A stretch of DNA of 64,000 nucleotides from NCBI GenBank assembly GCA_963830175.1, contig CAWHKV010000002.1, positions 1 through 64,000 of the forward strand. Reading direction: 5' to 3'. The DNA comes from JBBRBB01 sp963830175 (GTDB taxonomy: Bacteria > Bacteroidota > Bacteroidia > Chitinophagales > Chitinophagaceae). Below are positions 7,495 through 15,913 of the stretch, piece after piece. The position numbers and the translations under genes are program-made. The first letter of the stretch is position 1. Each line of letters starts with the position of its first letter. The notes under the pieces are model-generated. The model worked only from the letters and a program-made list of their open reading frames with translations, was not told the origin of the DNA and did not search any database.

Positions 7495-8022
7495 ATGGCA
7501 ACGTATAAAATTGACCCCGCTCACTCTGAGATCACCTTTAAGATCAGGCACCTGATGATCGCAACCGTATCAGGTTCATTCGCCAATTTCGATGCAACCC
7601 TGGAAGCAGAAAAAGAAGACTTCAGCGATGCAAAAGTTACCTTTGAAGCCGATGTAAACAGTATTGATACGCGGAATGAACAACGTGACACGCACCTGAA
7701 AAGTGATGATTTCTTCAGCGCAGAAAAATTTCCGAAACTTACTTTTACCTCAACAGGTGTAAATAAAGTATCTGACCAGGAATTTGAACTTACGGGCGAC
7801 CTTACCATTCGCGATATCACCAAACCTGTAACCTTTAATGTGGAACATCATGGCACAGTAAATGACCCATGGGGACAAACAAAGGCAGGTTTTGAAATAA
7901 CAGGGAAAATTAACCGTAAAGAATTTGGTTTGCAATGGGGTGCTGTAACAGAAGCCGGCGGTGTAGTGGTAGCAGACGAGGTGAAACTGGCTCTGAATGT
8001 TGAAATGCAGAAACAGGCATAA
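7495..8022 (+). CDS. YceI family protein
   Basis: A 175-residue lipocalin-like beta-barrel protein of the YceI family. It shows the typical opening YKIDPAHSEITFKIRHLMI, the DFSDAKVTFEADVNSIDTRN-type segment with HLKSDDFF, and ITGKINRKEFGLQW near the end. Family members bind isoprenoid lipids or quinones, or respond to base and acid stress. There is no signal peptide, so unlike the periplasmic E. coli YceI this one should be cytoplasmic. It lies 58 bases after pirin and 54 before the reductase, consistent with one MarR-controlled unit. Confidence 0.92.
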   Translation: MATYKIDPAHSEITFKIRHLMIATVSGSFANFDATLEAEKEDFSDAKVTFEADVNSIDTRNEQRDTHLKSDDFFSAEKFPKLTFTSTGVNKVSDQEFELTGDLTIRDITKPVTFNVEHHGTVNDPWGQTKAGFEITGKINRKEFGLQWGAVTEAGGVVVADEVKLALNVEMQKQA

Positions 8023-8076
8023 AGATTTCCAGAGGTTTTCCGTTTGGTGGCAACTGACAAATAAATAATTCGACAG

Positions 8077-8634
8077 ATGAATATTGAAATAATTTCGGGA
8101 AGCCCGAGAAACGATAGTGTTACAAACAGGATAGTGTTGTTTTTAAAGCAAATGCTGGATGACAGGTCCACCCACCAAACCGGTATTATTGATGTAAGGG
8201 AATACAACCTGCCTTTTGTACAGCATGTATTTTCGTCCGTAGATAAAGCGCCCGAACAATTTAAACCCCTGGCAGAAAGGATGTTCGCAGCAGATGCCTT
8301 TATACTGGTTACCCCGGAATATAATGGCAGTTACAGCCCCGCCATGCAAAATTTGCTGGATCATTTTCCCAAGCAATTGCATAAGGCTTTTGGCATAGTA
8401 ACCGCCTCACCCGGCGCAATGGGTGGCATGCGCAGTGCACAGCAACTGTTATTGCTGGTACCCGCGCTTTTTGGTATTGCGTCGCCGCACCTGCTCATTA
8501 TTCCTTTTGTAGATAAAAAGTTTGATGAAGCCGGTAGTTTGCTCGATGCTAACTTCCAGAAGAGTGCAGATATTTTTCTCAGGGAGTTTTTATGGCTGGC
8601 GGAAAAGTTGCAGAATGTTAATTCAACCGCTTAA
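8077..8634 (+). CDS. NADPH-dependent FMN reductase family oxidoreductase
   Basis: A 185-residue flavodoxin-like protein. The N-terminal phosphate-binding loop ISGSPRNDSVTNRIV (residues 5-19), VTPEYNGSYSPAMQNLLDH (about 87-105) and the GIVTASPGAMGGMRS segment (about 112-126) are those of NADPH-dependent FMN or quinone reductases. Such enzymes reduce quinones or azo compounds and are often controlled by MarR repressors, which matches the gene order. It is the last gene of the marR-pirin-yceI set. Confidence 0.9.
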   Translation: MNIEIISGSPRNDSVTNRIVLFLKQMLDDRSTHQTGIIDVREYNLPFVQHVFSSVDKAPEQFKPLAERMFAADAFILVTPEYNGSYSPAMQNLLDHFPKQLHKAFGIVTASPGAMGGMRSAQQLLLLVPALFGIASPHLLIIPFVDKKFDEAGSLLDANFQKSADIFLREFLWLAEKLQNVNSTA

Positions 8635-8636
8635 AG

Positions 8637-8666
8637 TTGCTGAAAAAGAAAGTAACCTTAATTTTG
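8637..8666 (+). promoter_or_regulatory. Bacteroidota-type promoter of the PurF-like gene
   Basis: TTG at 8637-8639, 19-base spacer, TAATTTTG at 8659-8666. This matches the -33/-7 consensus with ideal spacing. The start codon at 8684 leaves a leader of roughly 14 bases. Confidence 0.65.
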
Positions 8667-8683
8667 CCCTTCTTTCTCCATAA

Positions 8684-10528
8684 ATGAGCGACGAAATAAA
8701 ACATGAATGCGGGCTTGCCTACATTCGACTAAGAAAACCTTTCTCATACTATTTAGAGAAGTATGGTACGGTAATGTACGGTTTAAATAAACTGTACCTG
8801 CTAATGGAAAAGCAGCACAACCGCGGCCAGGATGGTGCAGGTATAGCCACGGTAAAGTTAAATACAGAACCGGGTTATCCCTTTTTATTCAGGAACCGAA
8901 GCAATGCGCCTCAACCCATTGCCGACCTGTTCTCGAAAATAGCCCGTGAAATACAGGAACTGGAAAAATACCAGAGCGATATTAAGCAGCATGCCCATTT
9001 AATGAAAGGGCATGTTCCGTTTTTAGGAGAACTGTTACTTGGTCACTTACGGTACGGCACACAGGGCAAGAACAATGTAGAGTTTTGCCATCCGTTTATA
9101 AAAAGGGATGTAATACCTGCCCGAAACCTAGCGCTTGCCGGTAATTTTAACCTGGTAAATACAGAAGAATTATTCAGCCTCATTAATACCGATCCCGGTG
9201 AATTTCAAAAGCAAAGCGACCTGGCTGCCATGATGGAAGTGATGCATCATTTTCTTGTGAAAGAAAACGAGCAGAAAGAAGTGCCCTGCGTTCCTTGCGT
9301 GTTAAAAAAGGCCACTGAATTATTTGATGGAGGTTATACTGTTGGTGGATTACTGGGCAATGGAAGCAGCTTCGTAATGCGCGATGCCAATGGTATTCGT
9401 CCCGCTTATTATTATGTGAATGATGAGGTGGTGGTTGCAGCAAGCGAACGTGCAGCCATACGAACAGCATTCAATGCAGGTGAGAATGAGGTGAAGGAAC
9501 TAATGCCCGGTTGCGCCCTTATTGTGGACCCAAAAGGCAATGAAAGTATTGAACAAATTCTGGAGCCGCGCGAACGTGCAGCCTGCAGTTTTGAGCGCAT
9601 TTATTTTTCCCGCGGCAGTGATGAAAAGATATACAGGGAAAGGATTGCATTGGGTCATCACCTCAGCAAACCGGTACTGGAAGCGGTGAATTACGATTTA
9701 AAGAATACCATTTTTTCTTACATACCCAACACGGCAGAAATTGCATATTACGGTTTATGCAAAGGCATGGAAGAATACCTTAACCAGATAAAAGTGCAGC
9801 GCATTTTAAACTGGGGTTCAGAAATGAACGAAGACATGCTGGAGCAAATGATCAACCGTAAAATACGGCAGGAAAAGATCGCGATTAAAGACGTTAAGCT
9901 TCGCACCTTTATTACAGAAGATACCGGGCGAAATGAAATGGTGCAGCACGTGTACGATATTACGTATGGTACTGTAAGAAGAGGTGAAGATACCCTGGTA
10001 GTAATAGACGACAGCATTGTGCGCGGCACTACTTTAAAAGAAAGTATTGTACGCATGCTGGCACGCCTCGGTCCAACAAAGATCATTGTAGTATCTTCTG
10101 CGCCGCAGATTAGATATCCCGATTGCTATGGCATTGATATGAGCAAACTTGGCGATTTTATTGCCTTTCGGGCCGCTATTGAATTAATGGAAGAGCAGGG
10201 AATAACGGATAAGTTGACGGAGATTTATAACACTATAAAAGAGTTGCAGCGCAACAACCAGTTGCATACGCGCAATGTTGTTAGGGAAGTGTACGAGCCT
10301 TTTAAAACGCAGGAAATTTCAGACAAGATTGCGCAGCTCATCACACCAAAAAACTTTGAAACACCTGTGCAGGTTATTTACCAGACCATCGAAGATTTGC
10401 ATGAAAGCTGCCCAACCAACAAAGGCGACTGGTATTTCACAGGCAATTATCCAACCCCGGGGGGTAACCGCGTGGTGAATAAAGCCTTTTTAAATTATTA
10501 TGAAGGAAAGAATGTGCGTGGTTATTAA
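8684..10528 (+). CDS. Amidophosphoribosyltransferase (PurF) family protein, long form
   Basis: A 614-residue protein with an N-terminal Ntn glutamine amidotransferase and a C-terminal phosphoribosyltransferase domain. Cys9 in HECG would become the catalytic N-terminal Cys after propeptide removal. NRGQDGAGIA, HLRYGTQG and ALAGNFNL match the glutaminase motifs in slightly altered form. The PRPP loop VVIDDSIVRGTTLKE is at about residues 436-450. Classical PurF is about 470-510 residues; the extra length is an insertion in the glutaminase half plus a C-terminal extension. Whether it performs the first step of purine synthesis or is a paralogue with another substrate cannot be told here. Confidence 0.85.
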   Translation: MSDEIKHECGLAYIRLRKPFSYYLEKYGTVMYGLNKLYLLMEKQHNRGQDGAGIATVKLNTEPGYPFLFRNRSNAPQPIADLFSKIAREIQELEKYQSDIKQHAHLMKGHVPFLGELLLGHLRYGTQGKNNVEFCHPFIKRDVIPARNLALAGNFNLVNTEELFSLINTDPGEFQKQSDLAAMMEVMHHFLVKENEQKEVPCVPCVLKKATELFDGGYTVGGLLGNGSSFVMRDANGIRPAYYYVNDEVVVAASERAAIRTAFNAGENEVKELMPGCALIVDPKGNESIEQILEPRERAACSFERIYFSRGSDEKIYRERIALGHHLSKPVLEAVNYDLKNTIFSYIPNTAEIAYYGLCKGMEEYLNQIKVQRILNWGSEMNEDMLEQMINRKIRQEKIAIKDVKLRTFITEDTGRNEMVQHVYDITYGTVRRGEDTLVVIDDSIVRGTTLKESIVRMLARLGPTKIIVVSSAPQIRYPDCYGIDMSKLGDFIAFRAAIELMEEQGITDKLTEIYNTIKELQRNNQLHTRNVVREVYEPFKTQEISDKIAQLITPKNFETPVQVIYQTIEDLHESCPTNKGDWYFTGNYPTPGGNRVVNKAFLNYYEGKNVRGY

Positions 10529-10553
10529 ACCTGCATCATCTTTAAATATTGAC

Positions 10554-10580
10554 AATGCTGCATTCATCGGGTGCAGCATT
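10554..10580 (+). terminator. Hairpin after the PurF-like gene
   Basis: aatgctgca and tgcagcatt form a perfect 9-bp stem with a 9-base loop, followed by attattatttta. It is a plausible terminator despite an imperfect T run. Confidence 0.6.
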
Positions 10581-10615
10581 ATTATTTTATATTTATAATG
10601 AAAAAACAATAACAT

Positions 10616-11113
10616 ATGAAAACACTGATGATTGTACGCCATGCTAAAAGCAGTTGGGACGATCTGGATCAAAAAGATATTGACCGCCCGCTGAATGATC
10701 GCGGCAGCCGTGACGCACCTATGATGGCAAAACGGCTCGTGAAGAATAAGCATAAAATTGATCTGCTTGTTTCAAGCCCTGCGAAAAGAGCCATGGCTAC
10801 CGCCAAATATTTCGCGGAAGAGCTCGACATAAAAAAGAAAAAAATCATTGAAGAAAAAGCATTGTACGAAGCATCTGTAAGAAACTTCTATGATGTTGTT
10901 TCGAAACTGGATGATGATGCGGATACAGTTGCCCTGTTCTCTCATAACCCCGGCATTACTGACTTTGCTAACCAGCTGGGTAATACCCGGCTCGATAATA
11001 TGCCTACGTGCAGCATTTTCGCGGTTGAATGCGATATAAAACACTGGAAAGATTTTAAAGATGCAGAAAAGCAATTTTTGTTTTTCGATTTCCCCAAGAA
11101 TATCACCAGGTAA
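10616..11113 (+). CDS. SixA-like histidine phosphatase
   Basis: A 165-residue protein of the histidine phosphatase (phosphoglycerate mutase-like) superfamily. LMIVRHAKSSWDD at residues 4-16 carries the RHxKS catalytic motif of SixA-type enzymes. RPLNDRG follows, SSPAKRAMATA (about 53-63) gives the second Arg, and LFSHNPGITDFANQL (about 107-121) the second catalytic His. SixA removes phosphate from phosphohistidine domains in E. coli; the substrate here is unknown. It converges on the glycosyltransferase with only five bases between stops. Confidence 0.9.
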   Translation: MKTLMIVRHAKSSWDDLDQKDIDRPLNDRGSRDAPMMAKRLVKNKHKIDLLVSSPAKRAMATAKYFAEELDIKKKKIIEEKALYEASVRNFYDVVSKLDDDADTVALFSHNPGITDFANQLGNTRLDNMPTCSIFAVECDIKHWKDFKDAEKQFLFFDFPKNITR

Positions 11114-11118
11114 GTGCG

Positions 11119-12201
11119 CTAAATTTTCCCTAAAATATCTGAAAGAACATGCTCAAATTGATTAGGCTTTATGTTTGGTTGGGTGAAATTAAACGTGCGC
11201 GCTTTTTCAATATTTTCCAAAAAGGGCTGGTGTTGTAAAAATGTATAACACCATTGCTTTTTCATTAAATGTTTGGCCAAATATTCCTGTTCTGTTTGCC
11301 CGGGTGTGGGAATAAAGATGCATTTTTTTTGAAGGCTGAACATTTCCATTACGGTTGTATAACCACACCTGCTGATGATGTATTCACTGCTTTGTATGGC
11401 TAGCAACATGTCTTCTGTTGGCAGGTGATTGTAAACTATACAATTACCGGGCACCGGTATATTTTCTACTGAACCGGGCTTGCCTCTTACTAATAAAACT
11501 TCATCCTGCATAGAGCCTGCAGAAAGCAGGAACTTCATTTCAAGTAATGTGCGCTGTGGTTCAGGCCCGGAAAGTATCATCATCCAGGTATATTTTTTTT
11601 CCTGCGTTTCACCTTTTTCAAAGCGTGAAAGTGGGCCGATATAATGCAGAGGTATTTTCGGTAAAATTCCGGGATGAGATAATTTTCCTGCAAGCGAAGG
11701 TTCTTCTTTTTCATCCGGCACCCAACAGGCGGTAAACCTGTTGATGTATTTGTAATTTATAATTTGTGCAAATGTATCCATCCATTTATTTGCAGTAAGT
11801 ACCTGTAATTGATGCGTGATAAAATAACATGGAACATGTTTGGAATACAGACCGTACCTGTTGTCTGATATTACAGCATCTATTTTGTGTTGGTGTATTA
11901 TTTTCTGCAACCATCGATGTTCTTTTTTAATTGATGAAAAAATTTTAGGTATTTGCGCCAGCATTTTAAATGGCAGCATGCTTCGGTGTTTTGTATAAGT
12001 AATGTTATATCCGAAAATGGGCAGAAATAAATTTTGCGGAAATTGTTGTTTCAGCAATTTTCCCTGCGTGGGAGTACATGCTATAATAACTTCACAATCA
12101 AGTGCTTTAAGGTGTTTAATTATGGGAATGCAACGGGTTGCATCGCCCAACCCCCAGTCAAGCGGCGCAACCAGTATTTTTTTGTGCAATAAATTGTTCA
12201 A
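11119..12201 (-). CDS. GT28/MurG-like glycosyltransferase
   Basis: A 360-residue GT-B type protein. The N-terminus ILVAPLDWGLGDATRCIPII is the Gly-rich loop region, and the C-terminal half has EYIISRCGYTTVMEMFSLQK and IFIPTPGQTEQEYLA (about 275-318), like the donor-binding segment of the MurG/GT28 C-terminal domain. No signal peptide or membrane helix is obvious, so it acts in the cytoplasm or at the inner membrane face. Donor and acceptor are unknown. It stands apart from other envelope genes. Confidence 0.8.
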   Translation of the reverse strand: MNNLLHKKILVAPLDWGLGDATRCIPIIKHLKALDCEVIIACTPTQGKLLKQQFPQNLFLPIFGYNITYTKHRSMLPFKMLAQIPKIFSSIKKEHRWLQKIIHQHKIDAVISDNRYGLYSKHVPCYFITHQLQVLTANKWMDTFAQIINYKYINRFTACWVPDEKEEPSLAGKLSHPGILPKIPLHYIGPLSRFEKGETQEKKYTWMMILSGPEPQRTLLEMKFLLSAGSMQDEVLLVRGKPGSVENIPVPGNCIVYNHLPTEDMLLAIQSSEYIISRCGYTTVMEMFSLQKKCIFIPTPGQTEQEYLAKHLMKKQWCYTFLQHQPFLENIEKARTFNFTQPNIKPNQFEHVLSDILGKI

Positions 12202-12262
12202 GAATGTGTTTAAATATTTTATTTGTTATTTTAAAATTCACTTAATTTAGATACCTGAAAAA

Positions 12263-12394
12263 ATGAGCAGGAAATCAAACTTTTGTTTCGCCGTATTGTT
12301 AATGTCATTGATATTGAGTTCTTGCAGTGTTTCTTCTAAACATGGTTCTAAAAAATCCTGTGGCTGCCCGCCAAGGAGAGGAATTGTAGGATGA
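12263..12394 (+). CDS. Small lipoprotein (43 residues)
   Basis: Short frame with a classic lipoprotein signal: a basic start (MSRKSNF), a hydrophobic stretch LLMSLILSSC with the lipobox Cys at about 21, then a short basic Ser/Lys-rich tail with CGCPPRRGIVG. Similar tiny lipoproteins are common in Bacteroidota, without known function. Its stop overlaps the ATG of a 12-codon frame (ATGA at 12391), which in turn overlaps the next gene. Confidence 0.6.
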   Translation: MSRKSNFCFAVLLMSLILSSCSVSSKHGSKKSCGCPPRRGIVG

Positions 12395-12429
12395 AAATAC
12401 GCATAAACATTAAAATAGGAAGGTTATGA
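12391..12429 (+). CDS. 12-codon mini-ORF bridging two small genes
   Basis: MKIRINIKIGRL. Its ATG overlaps the stop of the small lipoprotein as ATGA, and its stop overlaps the next ATG as ATGA at 12426. It could be a translational coupling device or chance. Confidence 0.25.
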   Translation: MKIRINIKIGRL

Positions 12430-12674
12430 ATGCCCGTAACAGAGACCTCCTGGTTCTTACCAAAAAGAATGCAATGAATGCTTCTGAACTTGAGCATGAA
12501 ATTGAATTTCTCAACGACCTGCTTTACCTGGTAGAAAGCTGTAATACTGTGTGTATTGTTAATGAAATACTCGACCTTAACCGCTACAAAATAATCAACA
12601 AAATACCTGCTGTTAGGTTTTATCTGAGAGAATCCAGGCTTAAGCCTTTTGTATTTATCTGCAATAAAAATTAA
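12426..12674 (+). CDS. Hypothetical small protein (82 residues)
   Basis: No family recognised. The product is soluble by appearance, with an acidic middle (ASELEHEIEFLNDLLYLVE) and a basic end. It has three scattered Cys and no CxxC motif. The first codon overlaps the stop of the 12-codon mini-ORF. Composition is like real genes nearby, and no competing frame on the other strand is convincing, so it is kept with moderate confidence. Confidence 0.45.
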   Translation: MNARNRDLLVLTKKNAMNASELEHEIEFLNDLLYLVESCNTVCIVNEILDLNRYKIINKIPAVRFYLRESRLKPFVFICNKN

Positions 12675-12724
12675 TTAAGCAACCGCTTTTCTATGGTGCA
12701 GGTAATTAACTTACCTCTGAATTC

Positions 12725-13981
12725 TTATTGCAATTTTTCAAGTGCTGTTTCAAGTTTGTTTAAGAATAGTTCAATCTGTTCAATATGGCAGGTGCCTACA
12801 CTTAACCGGTACCATGGCGATTGTTTACTCGCGCCAAATGCGTAAAAAGGTACGATTGCGAGTCCTGCTTCACTTAGAAGAAATTCAGTTACGTCAGACT
12901 GATCTTCCAATATTTTTCCATTAAAGGTTTTACCCCTCAGATCAAACTTTACGGTAAGGTAAATTGCAGCCTGCGGAGATATAGCATCCACCTTATAATC
13001 TTTTTCTTTCAGCTTTATTAATCCAGCATGAATCATTAATAGGCGAAGTTCAAGGGCTGTTCTAAATTTTAAGATAAAACTTCTTACTGCCTCATTATCC
13101 TGCAAATATTTGGCTGTTGCTTTTTGTTCTGCCATGGGTGCCCATGCACCAATATGTGTAAGTAGTGCACGCATTTTTTGCACCACTATTTCTGGACCGA
13201 TCGCCCAGCCAACCCTTACACCTGTGGCTGCAAAAGATTTTGAAATACCATCGATAAATATGGTGTAATCCCGCATTTCTTTACGCAAAAAAACAGGATT
13301 ATAATGGCGGGTTTGCCCATAAGTAAGTGTCCAGTACATCTGGTCGAACATTACATACAACTTTTTCTCACCGGGTTCCCGTCTTTTGTTTTCTTCTATA
13401 ACCAGGTCGCAAATATTTTCTAATTCCTGCATACCTAAAGTTGTACCGGTAGGGTTTTGGGGCGAGCAAAGACAAATAAGGGCAGCACCTTCAATATGTT
13501 TTTCAATGTCTTTAGCGGTGGGCATGAAATCTGTCTCTTCCGTTGCTTCAATTACACAATGCTGTGCCCAGTTCATATGTGTGTAGTGATTGTTGTTCCA
13601 GGAAGGAACAGCATAAATTACCTTATCATTTTTATCAACAATGGTTTTAAATAAGGTATATATTAAAGGGCGGCCGCCACTTGCTATAATTATTTCATCC
13701 GTAGTATACACCATGCCCTGCCATTCTTTTAAAAATTGAAGTACTGCTATTCGCAGTTCTTCTAAACCTTTCGCAGGCGGGTAATTGGTATAGTGGTGTT
13801 TATAACTTTCAATTATAAGTTCTTCAAGTTCCTTTGGTATAGGGAAAACCGCAGGATCGAAATCACCTATGGTAAAATTAAATATTTCTTCACCTTTACT
13901 TTTTCTTTCATTGATCTCGTTTCCCAACCTCACAATTTCAGATCCCACTAATGTTTCAGCAAGCGTACTAAGTTTACTCAT
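12725..13981 (-). CDS. PLP-dependent class I/II aminotransferase
   Basis: A 418-residue fold-type I aminotransferase related to aspartate aminotransferase. NFTIGDFDPAVFP at about residues 35-47, YPPAKGLEELR (about 67-77) and CSPQNPTGTT (about 170-180) are standard. DGISKSFAATGVRVGW holds the PLP lysine at about 248. Arg in the final YRLSVGT segment would bind the substrate carboxylate. The substrate is not predictable from sequence. It is monocistronic, with a TAnnTTTG element about 20 bases upstream. Confidence 0.9.
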   Translation of the reverse strand: MSKLSTLAETLVGSEIVRLGNEINERKSKGEEIFNFTIGDFDPAVFPIPKELEELIIESYKHHYTNYPPAKGLEELRIAVLQFLKEWQGMVYTTDEIIIASGGRPLIYTLFKTIVDKNDKVIYAVPSWNNNHYTHMNWAQHCVIEATEETDFMPTAKDIEKHIEGAALICLCSPQNPTGTTLGMQELENICDLVIEENKRREPGEKKLYVMFDQMYWTLTYGQTRHYNPVFLRKEMRDYTIFIDGISKSFAATGVRVGWAIGPEIVVQKMRALLTHIGAWAPMAEQKATAKYLQDNEAVRSFILKFRTALELRLLMIHAGLIKLKEKDYKVDAISPQAAIYLTVKFDLRGKTFNGKILEDQSDVTEFLLSEAGLAIVPFYAFGASKQSPWYRLSVGTCHIEQIELFLNKLETALEKLQ

Positions 13982-14001
13982 AATTCTCTTCCGGTTTTGT
14001 G

Positions 14002-14009
14002 CAAAAGTA
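14002..14009 (-). promoter_or_regulatory. -7 promoter element of the aminotransferase gene
   Basis: On the minus strand it reads TACTTTTG (TAnnTTTG), about 20 bases before the start codon. No good -33 TTG at the usual distance. Confidence 0.4.
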
Positions 14010-14110
14010 CGGCATGTTTATAAAACAGGGTTTTTATTGAAGCAGTTAAAAGGCTGAAACGCTTATACCTGCTATATTACAGCGGCTTGTGATGTATAGC
14101 TGCGATATAA

Positions 14111-14585
14111 CTATTTGTCTCTTTCTTGTTCATTATAATTTTTCTCTGCTGCCTGCGCTTTATTAAAATCGAGTACAACACCATTTATGCAATAACGTAA
14201 ACCGGTAGGTGCAGGCCCATCATTAAAAACATGCCCTAAATGGCTTTCGCACCTGCCACACATTACTTCGGTACGACGCATACCATAAGCATTATCCTCT
14301 TCGTAAATTACCGATGTTTTGCTTATGGGCTCGTAAAAGCTTGGCCAACCGCAACCACTTTCAAATTTGGTATCGCTAATAAACAATGCATTTCCGCATG
14401 CAGCACAGTAGTAGGTTCCTCTTTCATCAAAACCTTCGTATTTACTGCTGCCGGGCCTTTTCGGTGCCCTTCATTCGCGCTACGGTGAACACTTCAGGAC
14501 TTAAGATCTTCTTCCATTCCTCGTTGGATTTGTTCACCTTTTCGATCGGTTTGTTTTCGATGTTTTGTTTGCTTAACTCATCCAT
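14111..14585 (-). pseudogene. msrB: Peptide-methionine (R)-S-oxide reductase MsrB, frameshifted
   Basis: MsrB reduces methionine-R-sulfoxide in proteins. From 14585 the first frame reads MDELSKQNIENK..., EEWKKILSPEVFTVARMKGTEK and then stops. With one base removed from the four-T run at 14458-14461 (plus strand) it continues as RPGSSKYEGFDERGTYYCAAC, GNALFISDTKFESGCGWPSF, MCGRCESHLGHVF and RYCING, a complete MsrB with both zinc CxxC pairs (CAAC, CGRC) and the catalytic Cys in RYCIN. The span is 3n+1, about 157 residues once corrected, which is normal. A sequencing error in a homopolymer is likely. Confidence 0.88.
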
Positions 14586-14720
14586 TTATTTCAATTTATT
14601 TGGTTCGTGAATTTGCTTATAAATTTTTATAAACACCTGTCTTACAATTCGGTTCAAATTCGTACAATAAATTGCAAAGGTGATTAATGTTGTGTTAAAG
14701 AGAATTTAATGCGCAAGCCT

Positions 14721-14728
14721 TATATTTG
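14721..14728 (+). promoter_or_regulatory. -7 promoter element of adk
   Basis: TATATTTG (TAnnTTTG), 26 bases before the adk ATG. No clear TTG at the -33 position. Confidence 0.4.
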
Positions 14729-14754
14729 TCACTCACCCAATGTGAGTACCCAAC

Positions 14755-15345
14755 ATGTTTAATATAATTCTGTTTGGCCCTCCGGGCAGTGGTAAAGGAA
14801 CGCAAAGCGAGAAACTTATTCGCAAATACGGGCTTAAGCATCTTAGTACAGGAGACCTGTTGCGTAGCGAAATAAAGAACAAGACTGTTTTAGGTTTGCA
14901 GGCAAAATCTTTAATAGATAAGGGCAGTCTTGTGCCGGATGAAGTAGTAATTGGAATGATTAGCGATGCATTGGATTCCAACACGCATGTTAAAGGATTT
15001 TTGTTTGATGGTTTTCCGCGCACCGAAACCCAGGCTGAGGCTTTGGACAATTTACTCAAGCTTAAAAATTCTGAAATTGCAGTTGTGCTTGCATTAGAAG
15101 TAGGTGAGAGTGAACTTGTAACCCGCCTATTGCACAGGGGTGAAATGAGTGGCAGAACCGATGATGTGAACGAACAGGTTATCCGGGCAAGAATAGCCGA
15201 ATACCACAACAAAACCACACCGGTTAAGGAGTATTACAAAGCCAGGGAAAAAGTGGTGAATGTAAAAGGTGAAGGTTCGGTTGAAGAAATTTTTGAATCG
15301 CTAAGCCACGAAGTGGATAAGATACAATTGAAAGTAATGAGCTGA
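14755..15345 (+). CDS. adk: Adenylate kinase
   Basis: Converts AMP and ATP into two ADP. The 196 residues include the P-loop GPPGSGKGTQ (residues 8-17), the AMP-binding STGDLLR (about 31-37), GFLFDGFPRT (about 82-91) and the LID region RGEMSGRTDD with the conserved Arg residues. The LID is the short form without the zinc Cys quartet, as in other Bacteroidota. It is followed by a DUF1569-like gene 36 bases later. Confidence 0.95.
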   Translation: MFNIILFGPPGSGKGTQSEKLIRKYGLKHLSTGDLLRSEIKNKTVLGLQAKSLIDKGSLVPDEVVIGMISDALDSNTHVKGFLFDGFPRTETQAEALDNLLKLKNSEIAVVLALEVGESELVTRLLHRGEMSGRTDDVNEQVIRARIAEYHNKTTPVKEYYKAREKVVNVKGEGSVEEIFESLSHEVDKIQLKVMS

Positions 15346-15380
15346 AAAGCTCGTTTTATCTCCCCCTAAATCTATAAAAA

Positions 15381-15839
15381 ATGACCATGGAAAAAGCCCG
15401 CTTTTTGCAAATTGATTTTTTGCAAAAGCTGGCTACACTCAGTGCTGATGCACAGCCTTTGTGGGGTAAAATGAATGGACAACAAATGGTTGAACATTTT
15501 ACTGATGCCCTGCAGGTTGCAAACGGAAAACACCCTGTTAAAATATTTAATACAGGTGAAGGCCTGGAAAAAGCGTATCGTTTTCTTATGAGTGATGTTC
15601 CTTTTAAAGAAAATACCATTAACCCGTTAATGCCAGAAACGCCTGCCGATGTACGGCATGCGGAAATGTTAGAATCATTGAAGGCTTTAAAAATAGAGTT
15701 GGATGATTTTTTTAAAGCTTATGAAGCAGAGCGTGAGCGCCGCATAACCAATCCTTTTTTTGGTCACCTGAATTTTGAAGAGCAGGTGCAATTACTTTAT
15801 AAGCATGCACTGCATCATTTAAAGCAGTTTGGTTTGTGA
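15381..15839 (+). CDS. DUF1569/DinB-like protein
   Basis: A 152-residue mainly helical protein. QPLWGKMNGQQMVEHFTDAL (about residues 25-44) and the C-terminal HLNFEEQVQLLYKHALHHLKQ match the DUF1569 group, related in fold to the DinB/YfiT metal-binding four-helix proteins. His38 and the His pair near the C-terminus could bind a metal. The function is unknown. The start may be the Met at 15381 or that at 15387. Confidence 0.65.
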   Translation: MTMEKARFLQIDFLQKLATLSADAQPLWGKMNGQQMVEHFTDALQVANGKHPVKIFNTGEGLEKAYRFLMSDVPFKENTINPLMPETPADVRHAEMLESLKALKIELDDFFKAYEAERERRITNPFFGHLNFEEQVQLLYKHALHHLKQFGL

Positions 15840-15867
15840 GGATCATTGGTCAGGTGCCGCACAAAAA

Positions 15868-15890
15868 AAGTCCCCCAAAAAATGGAGGAC
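15868..15890 (-). terminator. Terminator of the OmpA-family gene
   Basis: On the minus strand gtcctcc, an A/T loop and gggggac (one mismatch) are followed by seven T. It lies between two convergent genes and could act both ways. Confidence 0.6.
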
Positions 15891-15913
15891 CTTATAATTA
15901 AAATTATCAAAAT

